From: Paenibacillus pini JCM 16418
GTDB lineage: Bacteria; Bacillota; Bacilli; Paenibacillales; Paenibacillaceae
Assembly: GCF_000576305.1 (NCBI RefSeq)
Contig: NZ_BAVZ01000011.1
Location: 62,001-126,000 of the forward strand
Direction: 5' to 3'
Length of the DNA: 64,000 nucleotides
Shown here: positions 9,038-17,311 of the stretch, in pieces
Layout of the letters: every line of letters starts with the position of its first letter
Position numbering within the stretch: position 1 is the first letter of the stretch
Translations under genes and position numbers: made by a program
The notes under the pieces: generated by a model
Told to the model about the DNA's origin: nothing
What the model saw: the letters and a program-made list of their open reading frames with translations, nothing else
Databases searched by the model: none

Positions 9038-9590
9038 ATGAAGACAAAAGAGATGGTATTTGCTGCATTATTCGCAGCATTTATAGCAGTACTAGGGATG
9101 ATTCCACCCATTCCATTAGGTTTTATTCCCGTACCCATCACTGCACAAACACTTGGTGTTATGCTCGCAGGATGCTTTTAGGAAGAAGGTAGGCTCGATT
9201 AGCTTGATATTGTTTATCCTATTAGTCGCTTTAGGATTACCATTGTTATCGGGTGGACGTGGAGGTCTTTCTGTCTTAGTAGGACCTTCTGCTGGATACT
9301 TGTTAAGCTGGCCACTCGCTGCATTCTGTATTGGATACATGACAGAGAAGATATGGAACCATGTAAAGACGTGGAAAGTTATTATCATTAATGTTGTCTT
9401 TGGTGTTCTGCTTGTTAGTTTCATAGGTGCACCTGTCATGGCTATCATTACACATACATCGATTTGGGCTGGACTTGTGGGTGCTACCGCATTTTTACCT
9501 GGGGACTGCATCAAAGCTGTGATCGCAGCCATCATTGCGCTACAATTGAAGGCCATCAGCCCATTAGAAGAAAAAATGCATAACTCATAG
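9038..9590 (+). pseudogene. bioY: Biotin transporter S component BioY, split by a frameshift
   Basis: BioY is the membrane-embedded biotin-binding subunit of ECF transporters. The gene starts at 9038 behind ACGGAGG; the first frame reads MKTKEMVFAALFAAF and ends PVPITAQTLGVMLAG before a premature stop at 9179. The second frame carries the rest (VGSISL, LLVALGLPLLSGGRGG, VGPSAGYLLSWPLAAF, then FLPGDCIKAVIAA). The break lies at about 9176-9188. Removing one base or adding two restores the frame; adding two gives the spacing MLAG, seven residues, GSIS that the family normally has. All six helices are present, so this is probably an intact gene with a sequence error. The BirA operator upstream and EcfAAT downstream confirm the biotin role. 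Confidence 0.9.
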
Positions 9591-9621
9591 TCAACGAAAA
9601 CTGGAATAGGTGTGATGAACA

Positions 9622-11103
9622 ATGAATGTAATAGTCCCAATACTACGTCATGCAGCAGAGCAACCCGATAAGATTGCTTTATCTGATAAACATCAGAGTG
9701 TGACGTATTCAGCATTAGTAAATCGGATCCAAAGAATTGCTCGAGGGTTGAAGCAACATGGACTTAATCACGACCATGTTGCTATTCTATCTACGAATCG
9801 CATCGAATTTGTAGAGGTGTTTCTAGGAGCGATTTATGCTGGATGCGTGCCCATTCCTATGGATCCAAAGTGGAGTAACACAGAAGTGAAAGCTATTTTG
9901 AAGCAATGTCAACCAAAAATGATCTTTACAGAGGCAGCTTTTGCGCAGAATCTAGAGATGCAAGATAGCGAAGCCCAGATTCTCAGCTTCGCTTCTGAAG
10001 AAGAAGGCTCCTATCAAAGATGGTTAGATCCATTACAACCTGAAGCTGAAATCGTAGATATCAATGAATTATTATTTATCGGCTTTACTTCGGGTACTAC
10101 GGGGCTACCTAAGGGGTTCATACGTACACATACATCATGGATCAAGAGCTTTGAAGCCACGAGTGATGCTTTCCAATTAGATGCTATGGAACACATCATG
10201 GCACCAGGTCCATTGGTTCATTCTTTGTCGTTATTCGCCTTAATACAATGCCTTTATAGTGGTGCGACTTTTCATATTTTGCAGCATTTCGATGCAAAGA
10301 AGGTGTTACAGCTCTGCCATCGAATTCCTGATATGATTCTATTTGTCGTCCCTACGATGATTGAATCCATGATGCAGATTGCAATGGCTGATGAGACACG
10401 CATTCAAGCGTTAATCAGCTCAGGCGGAAAGTGGAATGACTTATCAAAGAGTCGCTGCAAGGAGATATTTAGAGGAGCAAAGCTGTATGAGTACTACGGC
10501 TCCTCTGAGGCTAGTTATATTAGTTATTGGGACATTCTTGCCGAGAACAAGCCAAATTCCGTAGGTAGACCATTTAAAGGTGTTGAGATATCTATTCGCG
10601 ATGAATACCTTCAAGAGGTTCCAATCGGCTGTACAGGGCAGCTATATATTAGAAGTGACATGATATTTAAAGGCTATTATCAATTACCTGATGAAACGAC
10701 TGCCGTGTTTCAAGATGGATGGCTTATAACGGGTGACAATATGTATCAAGATCACGATAACTACTTATATATGGCGGGTCGTTCCAAGAATATGATGGTA
10801 ACGGGTGGACTCAATGTTTTTCCCGAAGAAATCGAGTCCGTGCTACTGCAAATACCGGAAATTCAGGAAGTGATGATATTTGGAGTGCCAGATGACTACT
10901 GGGGAGAACTAGTGACGGCTATTATACAGTGGAGCGGAGAGCAACGATTATCTATAGAAGAAATCAAAAGTTATTGTCGCCAGCATGTAGCAAGCTACAA
11001 AGCACCCAAGCAAATCATCACAGTCGATCAGTTCATCTATACAAGTAGTGGGAAAGTTGCTCGTCAGGCAATGAAAGATTACATGAAAAGAGTGATGGTA
11101 TGA
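9622..11103 (+). CDS. AMP-dependent acyl-CoA synthetase (YhfT-like)
   Basis: A 493-residue ANL-superfamily ligase that activates a carboxylic acid as acyl-AMP and then acyl-CoA. Motifs in order: P-loop FTSGTTGLPKG, YYGSSEASY, LITGDN, the hinge YLYMAGRSKNMMVTGG, and C-terminal SSGKVAR with the catalytic lysine. B. subtilis has a BirA-controlled bioY-ligase-thiolase group (yhfU-yhfT-yhfS) of the same order, which supports a link to biotin precursor supply. It is followed by the thiolase with a four-base ATGA overlap. The acid it activates is not evident; candidates are glutarate, pimelate or a fatty acid (inference). It is unlike BioW, which is not an ANL enzyme. Confidence 0.92.
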   Translation: MNVIVPILRHAAEQPDKIALSDKHQSVTYSALVNRIQRIARGLKQHGLNHDHVAILSTNRIEFVEVFLGAIYAGCVPIPMDPKWSNTEVKAILKQCQPKMIFTEAAFAQNLEMQDSEAQILSFASEEEGSYQRWLDPLQPEAEIVDINELLFIGFTSGTTGLPKGFIRTHTSWIKSFEATSDAFQLDAMEHIMAPGPLVHSLSLFALIQCLYSGATFHILQHFDAKKVLQLCHRIPDMILFVVPTMIESMMQIAMADETRIQALISSGGKWNDLSKSRCKEIFRGAKLYEYYGSSEASYISYWDILAENKPNSVGRPFKGVEISIRDEYLQEVPIGCTGQLYIRSDMIFKGYYQLPDETTAVFQDGWLITGDNMYQDHDNYLYMAGRSKNMMVTGGLNVFPEEIESVLLQIPEIQEVMIFGVPDDYWGELVTAIIQWSGEQRLSIEEIKSYCRQHVASYKAPKQIITVDQFIYTSSGKVARQAMKDYMKRVMV

Positions 11104-12251
11104 ATGAAGCCGTGATCGTCATGGCGAAACGTACCCCAATTGGTAGGATGGGGGGCATATTAAGTACACTTGAACCCGAATCGTTATTAGCTCCCTTAAT
11201 TCAGCATATCGCTGCAGAAACGATGATATCTACTGAATTTATTGATGATGTGATCATTGGCAATGTCGTAGGTCCGGGAGGCAACATAGCAAGGGTGGCC
11301 GCTCTAGAAGCTGGTCTTCCAGTCACGGTACCGGGAGTTACAATTGATCGACAGTGCGGTTCTGGGTTAGAAGCAATTCATATCGCGGCTAGACTCATTC
11401 AAAGCGGAGCGGGAGACATTTATTTAGCCGGTGGTGTAGAGAGTACGAGCCGAGCACCTTGGAAAATGTTTAAGCCACATACGTTGATGGGTATACCGCA
11501 GCTATATACGCGTGCCCATTTCACTCCAAGCTCTTACGGCGATCCAGAAATGGTGATTGCAGCAGAGAATGTCGCTGCACGGTACTCCATATCTAGAGAG
11601 CAGCAGGATCGTTATGCGTTGGAAAGTCATCGAAAGGCCGTCCAATCACAACAATCCGGCCGATTTGAGCAGGAGATCATTCCTATTCAAGTGAATGACG
11701 AATGGATGAGCGCTGACGAATGTCCAAGATCCAATACAAGTCTTGATAAGCTGCAACAACTATCTCCTATCTTTATGGACCAAGGGACCGTTACCGCTGG
11801 GAATGCTTGTCCACTTAATGATGGTGCAGCTCTTGTGCTAATGATGTCTCGTGAAAAATGTGATGAGCTTCAGCTTAAGCCTATTTTGCGTATTGTAGAT
11901 GCTCAAGCTGCAGGGGTAGATCCAAATTATTTAGGCATGGGCCCTGTTCCAGCAGTTCAAAAGATATTGCAGCGTCAGCAGCTTTCAATTGCTGATGTGG
12001 ATATCGTCGAATTCAATGAAGCGTTTGCCTCACAAGTATTGGCATCATTAAAGGAGCTTCAAATACCACGAGAAAAGGTCAATCTTGGCGGGGGCGCTCT
12101 TGCGATAGGCCATCCTTATGGTGCTTCAGGTGCTATCTTAATGACGCGCTTATGTGCGGAAATGATTCGTAGACCATTTAAACGGGGACTTGCGACACTA
12201 GGCATTGGTGGTGGGATCGGTCTTGCCACATTAGTGGAGGAAGTAGAATGA
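11100..12251 (+). CDS. Thiolase-like condensing enzyme lacking the CxG cysteine (YhfS-like)
   Basis: A 383-residue thiolase-superfamily protein. The nucleophile motif is present (RQCGSGLEAI, Cys near residue 85), as are NEAF (EFNEAFASQ) and GHP (AIGHPYGASGA). The fourth motif, normally CIGGG with the acid-base cysteine, reads TLGIGGGIG, so Gly (codon GGC) replaces Cys. Classical thiolases need that cysteine to deprotonate acetyl-CoA or protonate the leaving group; with Cys, His and Asn left, the active site resembles KAS III condensing enzymes. A decarboxylative condensation with malonyl thioester is thus conceivable, but this is inference. Both ends overlap neighbours by ATGA. The codon differs from TGC by one base, so a sequence error must be excluded. 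Confidence 0.9.
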   Translation: MNEAVIVMAKRTPIGRMGGILSTLEPESLLAPLIQHIAAETMISTEFIDDVIIGNVVGPGGNIARVAALEAGLPVTVPGVTIDRQCGSGLEAIHIAARLIQSGAGDIYLAGGVESTSRAPWKMFKPHTLMGIPQLYTRAHFTPSSYGDPEMVIAAENVAARYSISREQQDRYALESHRKAVQSQQSGRFEQEIIPIQVNDEWMSADECPRSNTSLDKLQQLSPIFMDQGTVTAGNACPLNDGAALVLMMSREKCDELQLKPILRIVDAQAAGVDPNYLGMGPVPAVQKILQRQQLSIADVDIVEFNEAFASQVLASLKELQIPREKVNLGGGALAIGHPYGASGAILMTRLCAEMIRRPFKRGLATLGIGGGIGLATLVEEVE

Positions 12252-12628
12252 ATAGACTAGAGCATCGATTTCATATTACATCGGAGTGGATTTCTGAATA
12301 TGCACAAAGTATCCAAGCTCCATTACAAATGATTCATGGCAATCTTATTGCACCTGCTACAATGCCTATTATTTTCTGGCAAGCATTTAATATCCCTTGG
12401 CTGAGTGTGGACACGCCTTTGATCCATGGCAAGCAATCTTTTTCATATAAGGCTCCGATTACTGCTGGTATGATCATAGATTGTGAATTATCTTTAACGA
12501 AGATTGAGAAAAAAGCGGGCCGTGAAGGAGATTTGACATTATTTAAGCATAGCCTTATTTGTACGAGTGAGGGTCGTATCATCTGCACAGCGGAAACCGT
12601 ACTCATCTCGATAGGTGGTGGAGTATGA
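12248..12628 (+). CDS. MaoC-type hotdog subunit, non-catalytic N-domain type
   Basis: A 126-residue single-hotdog protein. LIHGKQSFSYKAPITAGMII followed by KAGREGDLTLFKHSLI is the pattern of the FAS1-like dehydratase domain (MaoC_dehydrat_N), which normally forms the substrate-binding half of a (R)-specific enoyl-thioester hydratase. The catalytic Asp-His motif is absent here but present in the next gene, so the two probably form a heterodimer as in mycobacterial HadAB or split archaeal MaoC pairs. It is coupled to both neighbours by four-base overlaps. Confidence 0.83.
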   Translation: MNRLEHRFHITSEWISEYAQSIQAPLQMIHGNLIAPATMPIIFWQAFNIPWLSVDTPLIHGKQSFSYKAPITAGMIIDCELSLTKIEKKAGREGDLTLFKHSLICTSEGRIICTAETVLISIGGGV

Positions 12629-12975
12629 GTCAGCGAATTCTAGTTACCACGGAAGCTATCCATCAATATGCAGATGCCTCTAAAGACATGGCACCCATTC
12701 ATCTGATTGAAGATGCTGCAATAAAGGCAGGATATAAACGACCTGTGGCGCATGGCATGTATATCATGGGACTAGCCCAATCTTTGTATTTACAAGAGCA
12801 CCCTTCGCATTGGATATCAACCTTTCAAATGAAATTTCACAAGCCACTTTTCGTTGATACGGTTGCGATATTTAACTTTGAGTACAGTTACGGTAGTATC
12901 CAAGTGACCGTTACTGAAGATTGTGGAGAAGTAGTTGCGTCTGGTACTTTTGATGTCATAGAGGTGACCTTATGA
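12625..12975 (+). CDS. MaoC-type hotdog subunit with catalytic Asp-His motif
   Basis: A 116-residue hotdog protein with the hydratase 2 motif: YADASKDMAPIHLIEDAA carries the catalytic Asp and His, and KRPVAHGMYIMG is the following conserved helix. It would interconvert (R)-3-hydroxyacyl and trans-2-enoyl thioesters together with the 12248-12628 subunit. Family members act in fatty acid synthesis, beta-oxidation and PHA supply; here the neighbours (condensing enzyme, ketoreductase) suggest one elongation or shortening cycle. ATGA overlaps on both sides imply fixed stoichiometry. Confidence 0.87.
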   Translation: MSQRILVTTEAIHQYADASKDMAPIHLIEDAAIKAGYKRPVAHGMYIMGLAQSLYLQEHPSHWISTFQMKFHKPLFVDTVAIFNFEYSYGSIQVTVTEDCGEVVASGTFDVIEVTL

Positions 12976-13790
12976 ACAAAGTAGCTATCATTACAGGAGC
13001 GACTAGAGGAATTGGGCGAAGCATCGCGTTGCAGCTATGTCATGCTGGTTACCAGGTCATCGTTAATGGGACGAAGCAAGAGCGCATCGACCAAGTGTTG
13101 CATGAGATCCATCAAGTAGGCGGTGAGGCCATGGGTTATTGTGCCAATGTTGCAGATCCACTGGCGGTCACTTCGATGGTAAATTCTGTTAATGAGAAGT
13201 ATGGTTGTGTAGACGTACTGATCCATAATGCTGGCAACTTACATGATGAGCGATGTATTCGAATGACAGATGAGGAATGGAAGTCTGTACTGGATGTTCA
13301 CTTAAATGGAGCCTTTTATACGATTCAGCGGGTCTTACCTCATATGCAGCATGGTGGTGATATTATATTAATGACATCTACTGCTGGATTAACAGGTTCG
13401 ATTGGGCAGGTAAATTACAGTGCAGCGAAAGCTGGCATACTCGGAATGATATGGACGCTTGCAGCTGAACTCAAACGCAATCGTATTCGCGTAAATGGCA
13501 TTTCACCAGCTGCCTTAACCGATATGACTAGACCCGTAATTGAACATATTCAGGACAAGTACGCTAGACGCAATGAGCCCTTTCCTGAATACTGGCAAGT
13601 TGGTGAACCCAATGACATCGCCCGCTTCGTGGTAGCTCTATTAGCACAATCCGATGAGGATTTAACAGGTGAGATATTTGGCGTGAACGGGTCCAAAGTG
13701 ACGAGGTGGCAGAAGCCTGCTCCTGACTTTTTTGATAATACTATAGAGAGATTTTTCAGGACGTGGCAGCATCAGAAGGGGAGTCAATAA
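12972..13790 (+). CDS. SDR-family 3-oxoacyl thioester reductase (FabG-like)
   Basis: A 272-residue short-chain dehydrogenase/reductase. The cofactor motif is ITGATRGIGRS at residues 7-17, NAG occurs in HNAGNLH, the catalytic Ser in MTSTAG and the Tyr-Lys pair in YSAAKAG. Position between a dehydratase pair and a condensing enzyme points to reduction of 3-oxoacyl-CoA or -ACP. The C-terminal ~30 residues after VNGSKVTRWQ extend beyond typical FabG and include a Phe-rich tail. Stop and next start overlap as TAATG. Confidence 0.9.
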   Translation: MNKVAIITGATRGIGRSIALQLCHAGYQVIVNGTKQERIDQVLHEIHQVGGEAMGYCANVADPLAVTSMVNSVNEKYGCVDVLIHNAGNLHDERCIRMTDEEWKSVLDVHLNGAFYTIQRVLPHMQHGGDIILMTSTAGLTGSIGQVNYSAAKAGILGMIWTLAAELKRNRIRVNGISPAALTDMTRPVIEHIQDKYARRNEPFPEYWQVGEPNDIARFVVALLAQSDEDLTGEIFGVNGSKVTRWQKPAPDFFDNTIERFFRTWQHQKGSQ

Positions 13791-14590
13791 TGCTTACATT
13801 CGATCAAGTTGATTTTTATTATAAAAAGGGGCAGCCAGTCATTCAGCAGCTACGCTTTACGATTCAGCCAGGTGAGTTTGTGGCGATCGTCGGAGCAAAT
13901 GGATGCGGCAAATCTACCATTGCCAAGCTCATGGATGGGCTATTACTTCCCAAGGCAGGCAATGTAACGTATAAGCATCTTAACACATCTAAGCAAACCG
14001 ACATCGATTCGATCCATGAACATATTGGAGTTGTATTTCAGAATCCAGAAGATCAATTCATCACGACTACCGTTATGGATGAGATCGTATTTGGGTTGGA
14101 AAACATTCGGCTGCCTAAGGAGGAAATACATAGTAGACTTCATCATGCGCTGCAAGCAGTTCAGATGGAGGAGTATATAGACTCGATGCCACATGAGCTA
14201 TCAGGCGGTCAAAAGCAACGCGTAGCGATTGCTGCGATTCTCGCGATGCGCCCGCAACTCATTATTTTTGATGAGGCTACATCCATGCTTGATCCACAGG
14301 GAAGAGAGCAGGTGCTTGCGATTATGCATGAGCTACATCGCCAAGGCATGACCATTGTTCATATCACACATCATATGGATGAAGTGTTATCAGCAGATCG
14401 GATGTTGCTCATAGATCAAGGGCGACTTAAATTTGACGGGAATCCGTTGGTTTTTTTCGAAACCGTGTCTGTTGAAGACTACCAATTAGAGCTTCCCTTT
14501 GCCGTACGTTTATATAAAATGCTCCATCCATCCACGCAGCTATTGGCCGATTGGAAGGAGATGCTTCGTTTACAATGGTCTACCAACTAA
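13790..14590 (+). CDS. ecfA1: ECF transporter ATPase EcfA1
   Basis: A 266-residue ABC ATPase that with EcfA2 and EcfT forms the energising module of energy-coupling-factor vitamin transporters. Walker A is GANGCGKSTIAK, the Q-loop FQNPEDQF is the ECF-specific form, the signature LSGGQKQR is followed by Walker B LIIFDEATSMLDP. The start at 13790 follows AAGGGGAG and overlaps the SDR stop; an upstream in-frame GTG-like extension has no site. In most Firmicutes this module sits beside rplQ and serves many S components; here it is inside the BirA-controlled operon with bioY, which suggests a dedicated biotin module. Confidence 0.94.
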   Translation: MLTFDQVDFYYKKGQPVIQQLRFTIQPGEFVAIVGANGCGKSTIAKLMDGLLLPKAGNVTYKHLNTSKQTDIDSIHEHIGVVFQNPEDQFITTTVMDEIVFGLENIRLPKEEIHSRLHHALQAVQMEEYIDSMPHELSGGQKQRVAIAAILAMRPQLIIFDEATSMLDPQGREQVLAIMHELHRQGMTIVHITHHMDEVLSADRMLLIDQGRLKFDGNPLVFFETVSVEDYQLELPFAVRLYKMLHPSTQLLADWKEMLRLQWSTN

Positions 14591-15423
14591 ATCATGTGAG
14601 TGTAAACTATGCTGATCGAGTAGCATTGGATGATATCAGTTGCACGATTCATGAAGGGAAATGGATTTCCGTTATTGGCCAAACAGGCGCCGGGAAGTCC
14701 ACATTCGCTAAAGTGCTGAAAGGATTAATTCCAACCGTTAATGGTGAGTATACGATTAATCATCAGCCCACACCTAAAGATGCCAAAGGCCAACGGATGG
14801 TTGTCCCTGACATCGGATATGTATTTCAATATCCAGAGCATCAACTATTTGAAACGACTGTTTACAAAGAACTTGCCTTCTCTCTAAAGATGCGGGGTTA
14901 TTCATCTCAGCAAATGGCGCAGGCGATTGATCTTATTTTACCTGAAGTGGGGCTGTCTAAAGACATCCTTCCATGCGTTCCATTCCAATTAAGTGGGGGA
15001 CAAAAGCGCCGCGTAGCCATCGCTTCGGTATTGTTGATGAATCCCAAACTCCTTATCTTAGATGAACCAACCGCAGGTCTCGATCCTTTAAGCCGCATCG
15101 CTTTGTTAAAGCTATTAAAAAATTGGCAACAACAAGATAACCGAACCATTCTTTTCGTATCCCACCAAATGGATGATGTTGCCGAATACTCGGACGAAGT
15201 TATGATTTTTCACGAAGGAACGTTAAAGGGACATTTAAATGCCAATACTCTTTTTTTGGAGCAGACGCAACTGATAGAGAATCTCGGACTATCACTTCCA
15301 GAACCTGTGCAGCTTTTAAAGCTAGTAGAGGAATTACAAGGACAAAAAATTGAAATCAATAGCTGCAAAGAGCAGGATATTATTAGAAAATTACAGCCAT
15401 TCTGGCATGCAAGGGGCTGCTAA
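14575..15423 (+). CDS. ecfA2: ECF transporter ATPase EcfA2
   Basis: A 282-residue ABC ATPase, partner of EcfA1. Walker A is GQTGAGKSTFAK, the Q-loop FQYPEHQLFE, the signature LSGGQKRR and Walker B LLILDEPTAGLDP, with the switch His in FVSHQMDD. The ATG at 14575 is preferred over a TTG at 14551 because GGAAGGAG lies 14 bases upstream of it and the protein then begins at the family's usual first strand. It overlaps ecfA1 by 16 bases in another frame, consistent with coupled translation of the two ATPases. Confidence 0.93.
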   Translation: MVYQLNHVSVNYADRVALDDISCTIHEGKWISVIGQTGAGKSTFAKVLKGLIPTVNGEYTINHQPTPKDAKGQRMVVPDIGYVFQYPEHQLFETTVYKELAFSLKMRGYSSQQMAQAIDLILPEVGLSKDILPCVPFQLSGGQKRRVAIASVLLMNPKLLILDEPTAGLDPLSRIALLKLLKNWQQQDNRTILFVSHQMDDVAEYSDEVMIFHEGTLKGHLNANTLFLEQTQLIENLGLSLPEPVQLLKLVEELQGQKIEINSCKEQDIIRKLQPFWHARGC

Positions 15424-16227
15424 ATGGCTAACAATATATTATTGGGACAATATTTGGAGACGACCTCTGTCGTTCACCGATTGGACCCACGAACTAAGAT
15501 TGTAAGCATGATCCTCATGATGATGAGTTTTCTAATATTAGATACGTTCATTGGCTACGTAATTGCAAGCTGCTTCGTCGTTAGTATTTTAATCCTATCT
15601 AAAATTCCATTTCACGTAGTGGGACGAGGTTTAAAGCCTATATTGTTTATATTGATGTTTACCTTTCTATATCACGCTTTATTGACAAAAGGCAGTGTTA
15701 TCTGGTCCTGGTCATTCATCAAGGTGACGGAAGAGGGATTGCAAAATGGGGTTCGGTTCGTGTGGCGCATTGTATTACTCATCTTACTAGCCTCTATATT
15801 GACCTTAACAACAAAACCACTTTCCTTAGCCCATGGACTAGAGAAGCTACTAGGTCCATTATCCAAAATAAACGTGCCAGTAGAGCAGTTCTCATTGATG
15901 ATTGTCATAGCGATTCGTTTTATCCCGACAATCCTTGAGGAGCTTGATCGTATTCTTTTGGCACAAAAGGCGAGAGGTTATGATATGACAGCTTTGTCGC
16001 TGCCAAAACGTATATTCGCATATATTCCGATTCTCATCCCTTTACTCTTCACGCTGATTCAACGTGCTGAACAATTGTCGTATGCTATTGAAGCTCGTGC
16101 GTATGGGAAGGGGAAGGGCAGATCTAGTTATAAACAATTGAAATTTCACATACTTGATTATCAAGTAGGGGGTATTGTCATTTTAATGACAGGAACTCTT
16201 TTGCTACTAAAAATAAATGGATTTTAG
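15424..16227 (+). CDS. ecfT: ECF transporter transmembrane subunit EcfT
   Basis: A 267-residue membrane protein with five to six hydrophobic segments. Its cytoplasmic coupling region carries two Ala-Arg motifs, AQKARGYD and AIEARAYG, that dock into the two ATPases. The opening GQYLETTSVVHRLDPRTKI is the usual EcfT N-terminus. The ATG directly follows the EcfA2 stop codon. With BioY it completes a group-I-like ECF transporter encoded in one operon. Confidence 0.94.
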   Translation: MANNILLGQYLETTSVVHRLDPRTKIVSMILMMMSFLILDTFIGYVIASCFVVSILILSKIPFHVVGRGLKPILFILMFTFLYHALLTKGSVIWSWSFIKVTEEGLQNGVRFVWRIVLLILLASILTLTTKPLSLAHGLEKLLGPLSKINVPVEQFSLMIVIAIRFIPTILEELDRILLAQKARGYDMTALSLPKRIFAYIPILIPLLFTLIQRAEQLSYAIEARAYGKGKGRSSYKQLKFHILDYQVGGIVILMTGTLLLLKINGF

Positions 16228-16242
16228 GTGGGATATAATCAC

Positions 16243-17211
16243 ATGTCGATGAACTGGAATACACGTATCACTGAATTACTACAAATACAGTATCCTATCA
16301 TTCAAGGAGGACTTGCTTATTTAGCTTATTCCGATCTCGCGGCTGCCGTATCAAATGCGGGAGGACTGGGCCAGATCACTGCGATGAGTCTCCCCAATGC
16401 AGATGCTCTACTCAAAGAAATTCAGCGAGTGCGCACCCTAACTGACAAACCATTTGGTGTCAATTTTGCGATTGGCATGCACGGTAAGGATTATATGGAC
16501 CGGGTTCAGGTTGCAATCGACGAGCAAGTACCTGTTGTGACCATTACCGGTGGTAATCCTACCGAAATTCTTGAGATGCTGAAGCCTACCGATATGAAGT
16601 CATTGGTGCTCGTCTCTTCACGTAGGCAGGCACAAAAGGCAGAACAACTGGGCGCATCTGCTGTTATTGTTGTCGGACATGAGGGCGGGGGTCATCTAGG
16701 ACGTGACGATGTTGGCACGATGGTCCTTGTTCCGCAGGTAGTCGATGCTGTTCAAATCCCTGTTGTTGCTTCCGGAGGAATTGGGGATGGACGGGGGTGG
16801 ATGGCTGCCCAAGCGCTTGGTGCAGAGGGTATTGAAATGGGTACGCGTTTTGTAGCCACTCAGGAGTGCGTTGATGCTTCTGCTTCTTATAAAAAAGCTT
16901 TAGTTGAGAGTGCGGAATTTGATACGACTGTGATCAAACGTTCAATTTTAGCTCCTGCCAGAGTGCTGCAAAATGAATATACGGATAAAATTCTTGAAAT
17001 TGAACGTACGTCACCCACCTATGAGGCGTTAAAAGATTATATAAGTGGTGACGCCAATAAACGCTGGATTCATGATGACCTCAAAGAAGAGGGCCTCGGC
17101 TGGGCAGGACAAGTGACCGGTATGATTCACGATATACCAACCGTCGCTGAGCTGTTCGATAGAATGGTGAGAGAGGCAGAGAAGATTCGTGGTAAATGGG
17201 GACATTGCTAA
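16243..17211 (+). CDS. FMN-dependent FabK/nitronate-monooxygenase-like oxidoreductase
   Basis: A 322-residue TIM-barrel flavoprotein of the 2-nitropropane dioxygenase family. YPIIQGGLAYLAYSDLAAAV at the N-terminus, GHEGGGHLG in the middle and VASGGIGDGRGWMAAQALGA with EMGTRF for FMN phosphate are all visible. The family includes nitronate monooxygenases, which detoxify alkyl nitronates, and FabK, an NADH-dependent enoyl-ACP reductase; sequence reading alone does not separate them. Because the operon otherwise lacks an enoyl reductase, a FabK-like role closing the cycle is a reasonable inference. AGGTGGG supports the ATG at 16243 (another ATG at 16249 is possible). Only 15 bases separate it from ecfT. 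Confidence 0.85.
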   Translation: MSMNWNTRITELLQIQYPIIQGGLAYLAYSDLAAAVSNAGGLGQITAMSLPNADALLKEIQRVRTLTDKPFGVNFAIGMHGKDYMDRVQVAIDEQVPVVTITGGNPTEILEMLKPTDMKSLVLVSSRRQAQKAEQLGASAVIVVGHEGGGHLGRDDVGTMVLVPQVVDAVQIPVVASGGIGDGRGWMAAQALGAEGIEMGTRFVATQECVDASASYKKALVESAEFDTTVIKRSILAPARVLQNEYTDKILEIERTSPTYEALKDYISGDANKRWIHDDLKEEGLGWAGQVTGMIHDIPTVAELFDRMVREAEKIRGKWGHC

Positions 17212-17240
17212 ATACATCTGATCCCTTGCAGAGAAAAATA

Positions 17241-17273
17241 GAGAGAGGACATATTGTAAATATGACCTCTCTC
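17241..17273. terminator. Hairpin at the end of the biotin operon
   Basis: A 15-bp stem with one mismatch (17241-17255 with 17259-17273) and a three-base loop lies between two convergent genes. The T run is poor, so it may be an mRNA-stabilising or weak bidirectional terminator. Confidence 0.55.
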
Positions 17274-17311
17274 ATACTCCAGTTTTAAATATTTTGAATG
17301 ATATCTTCGAG

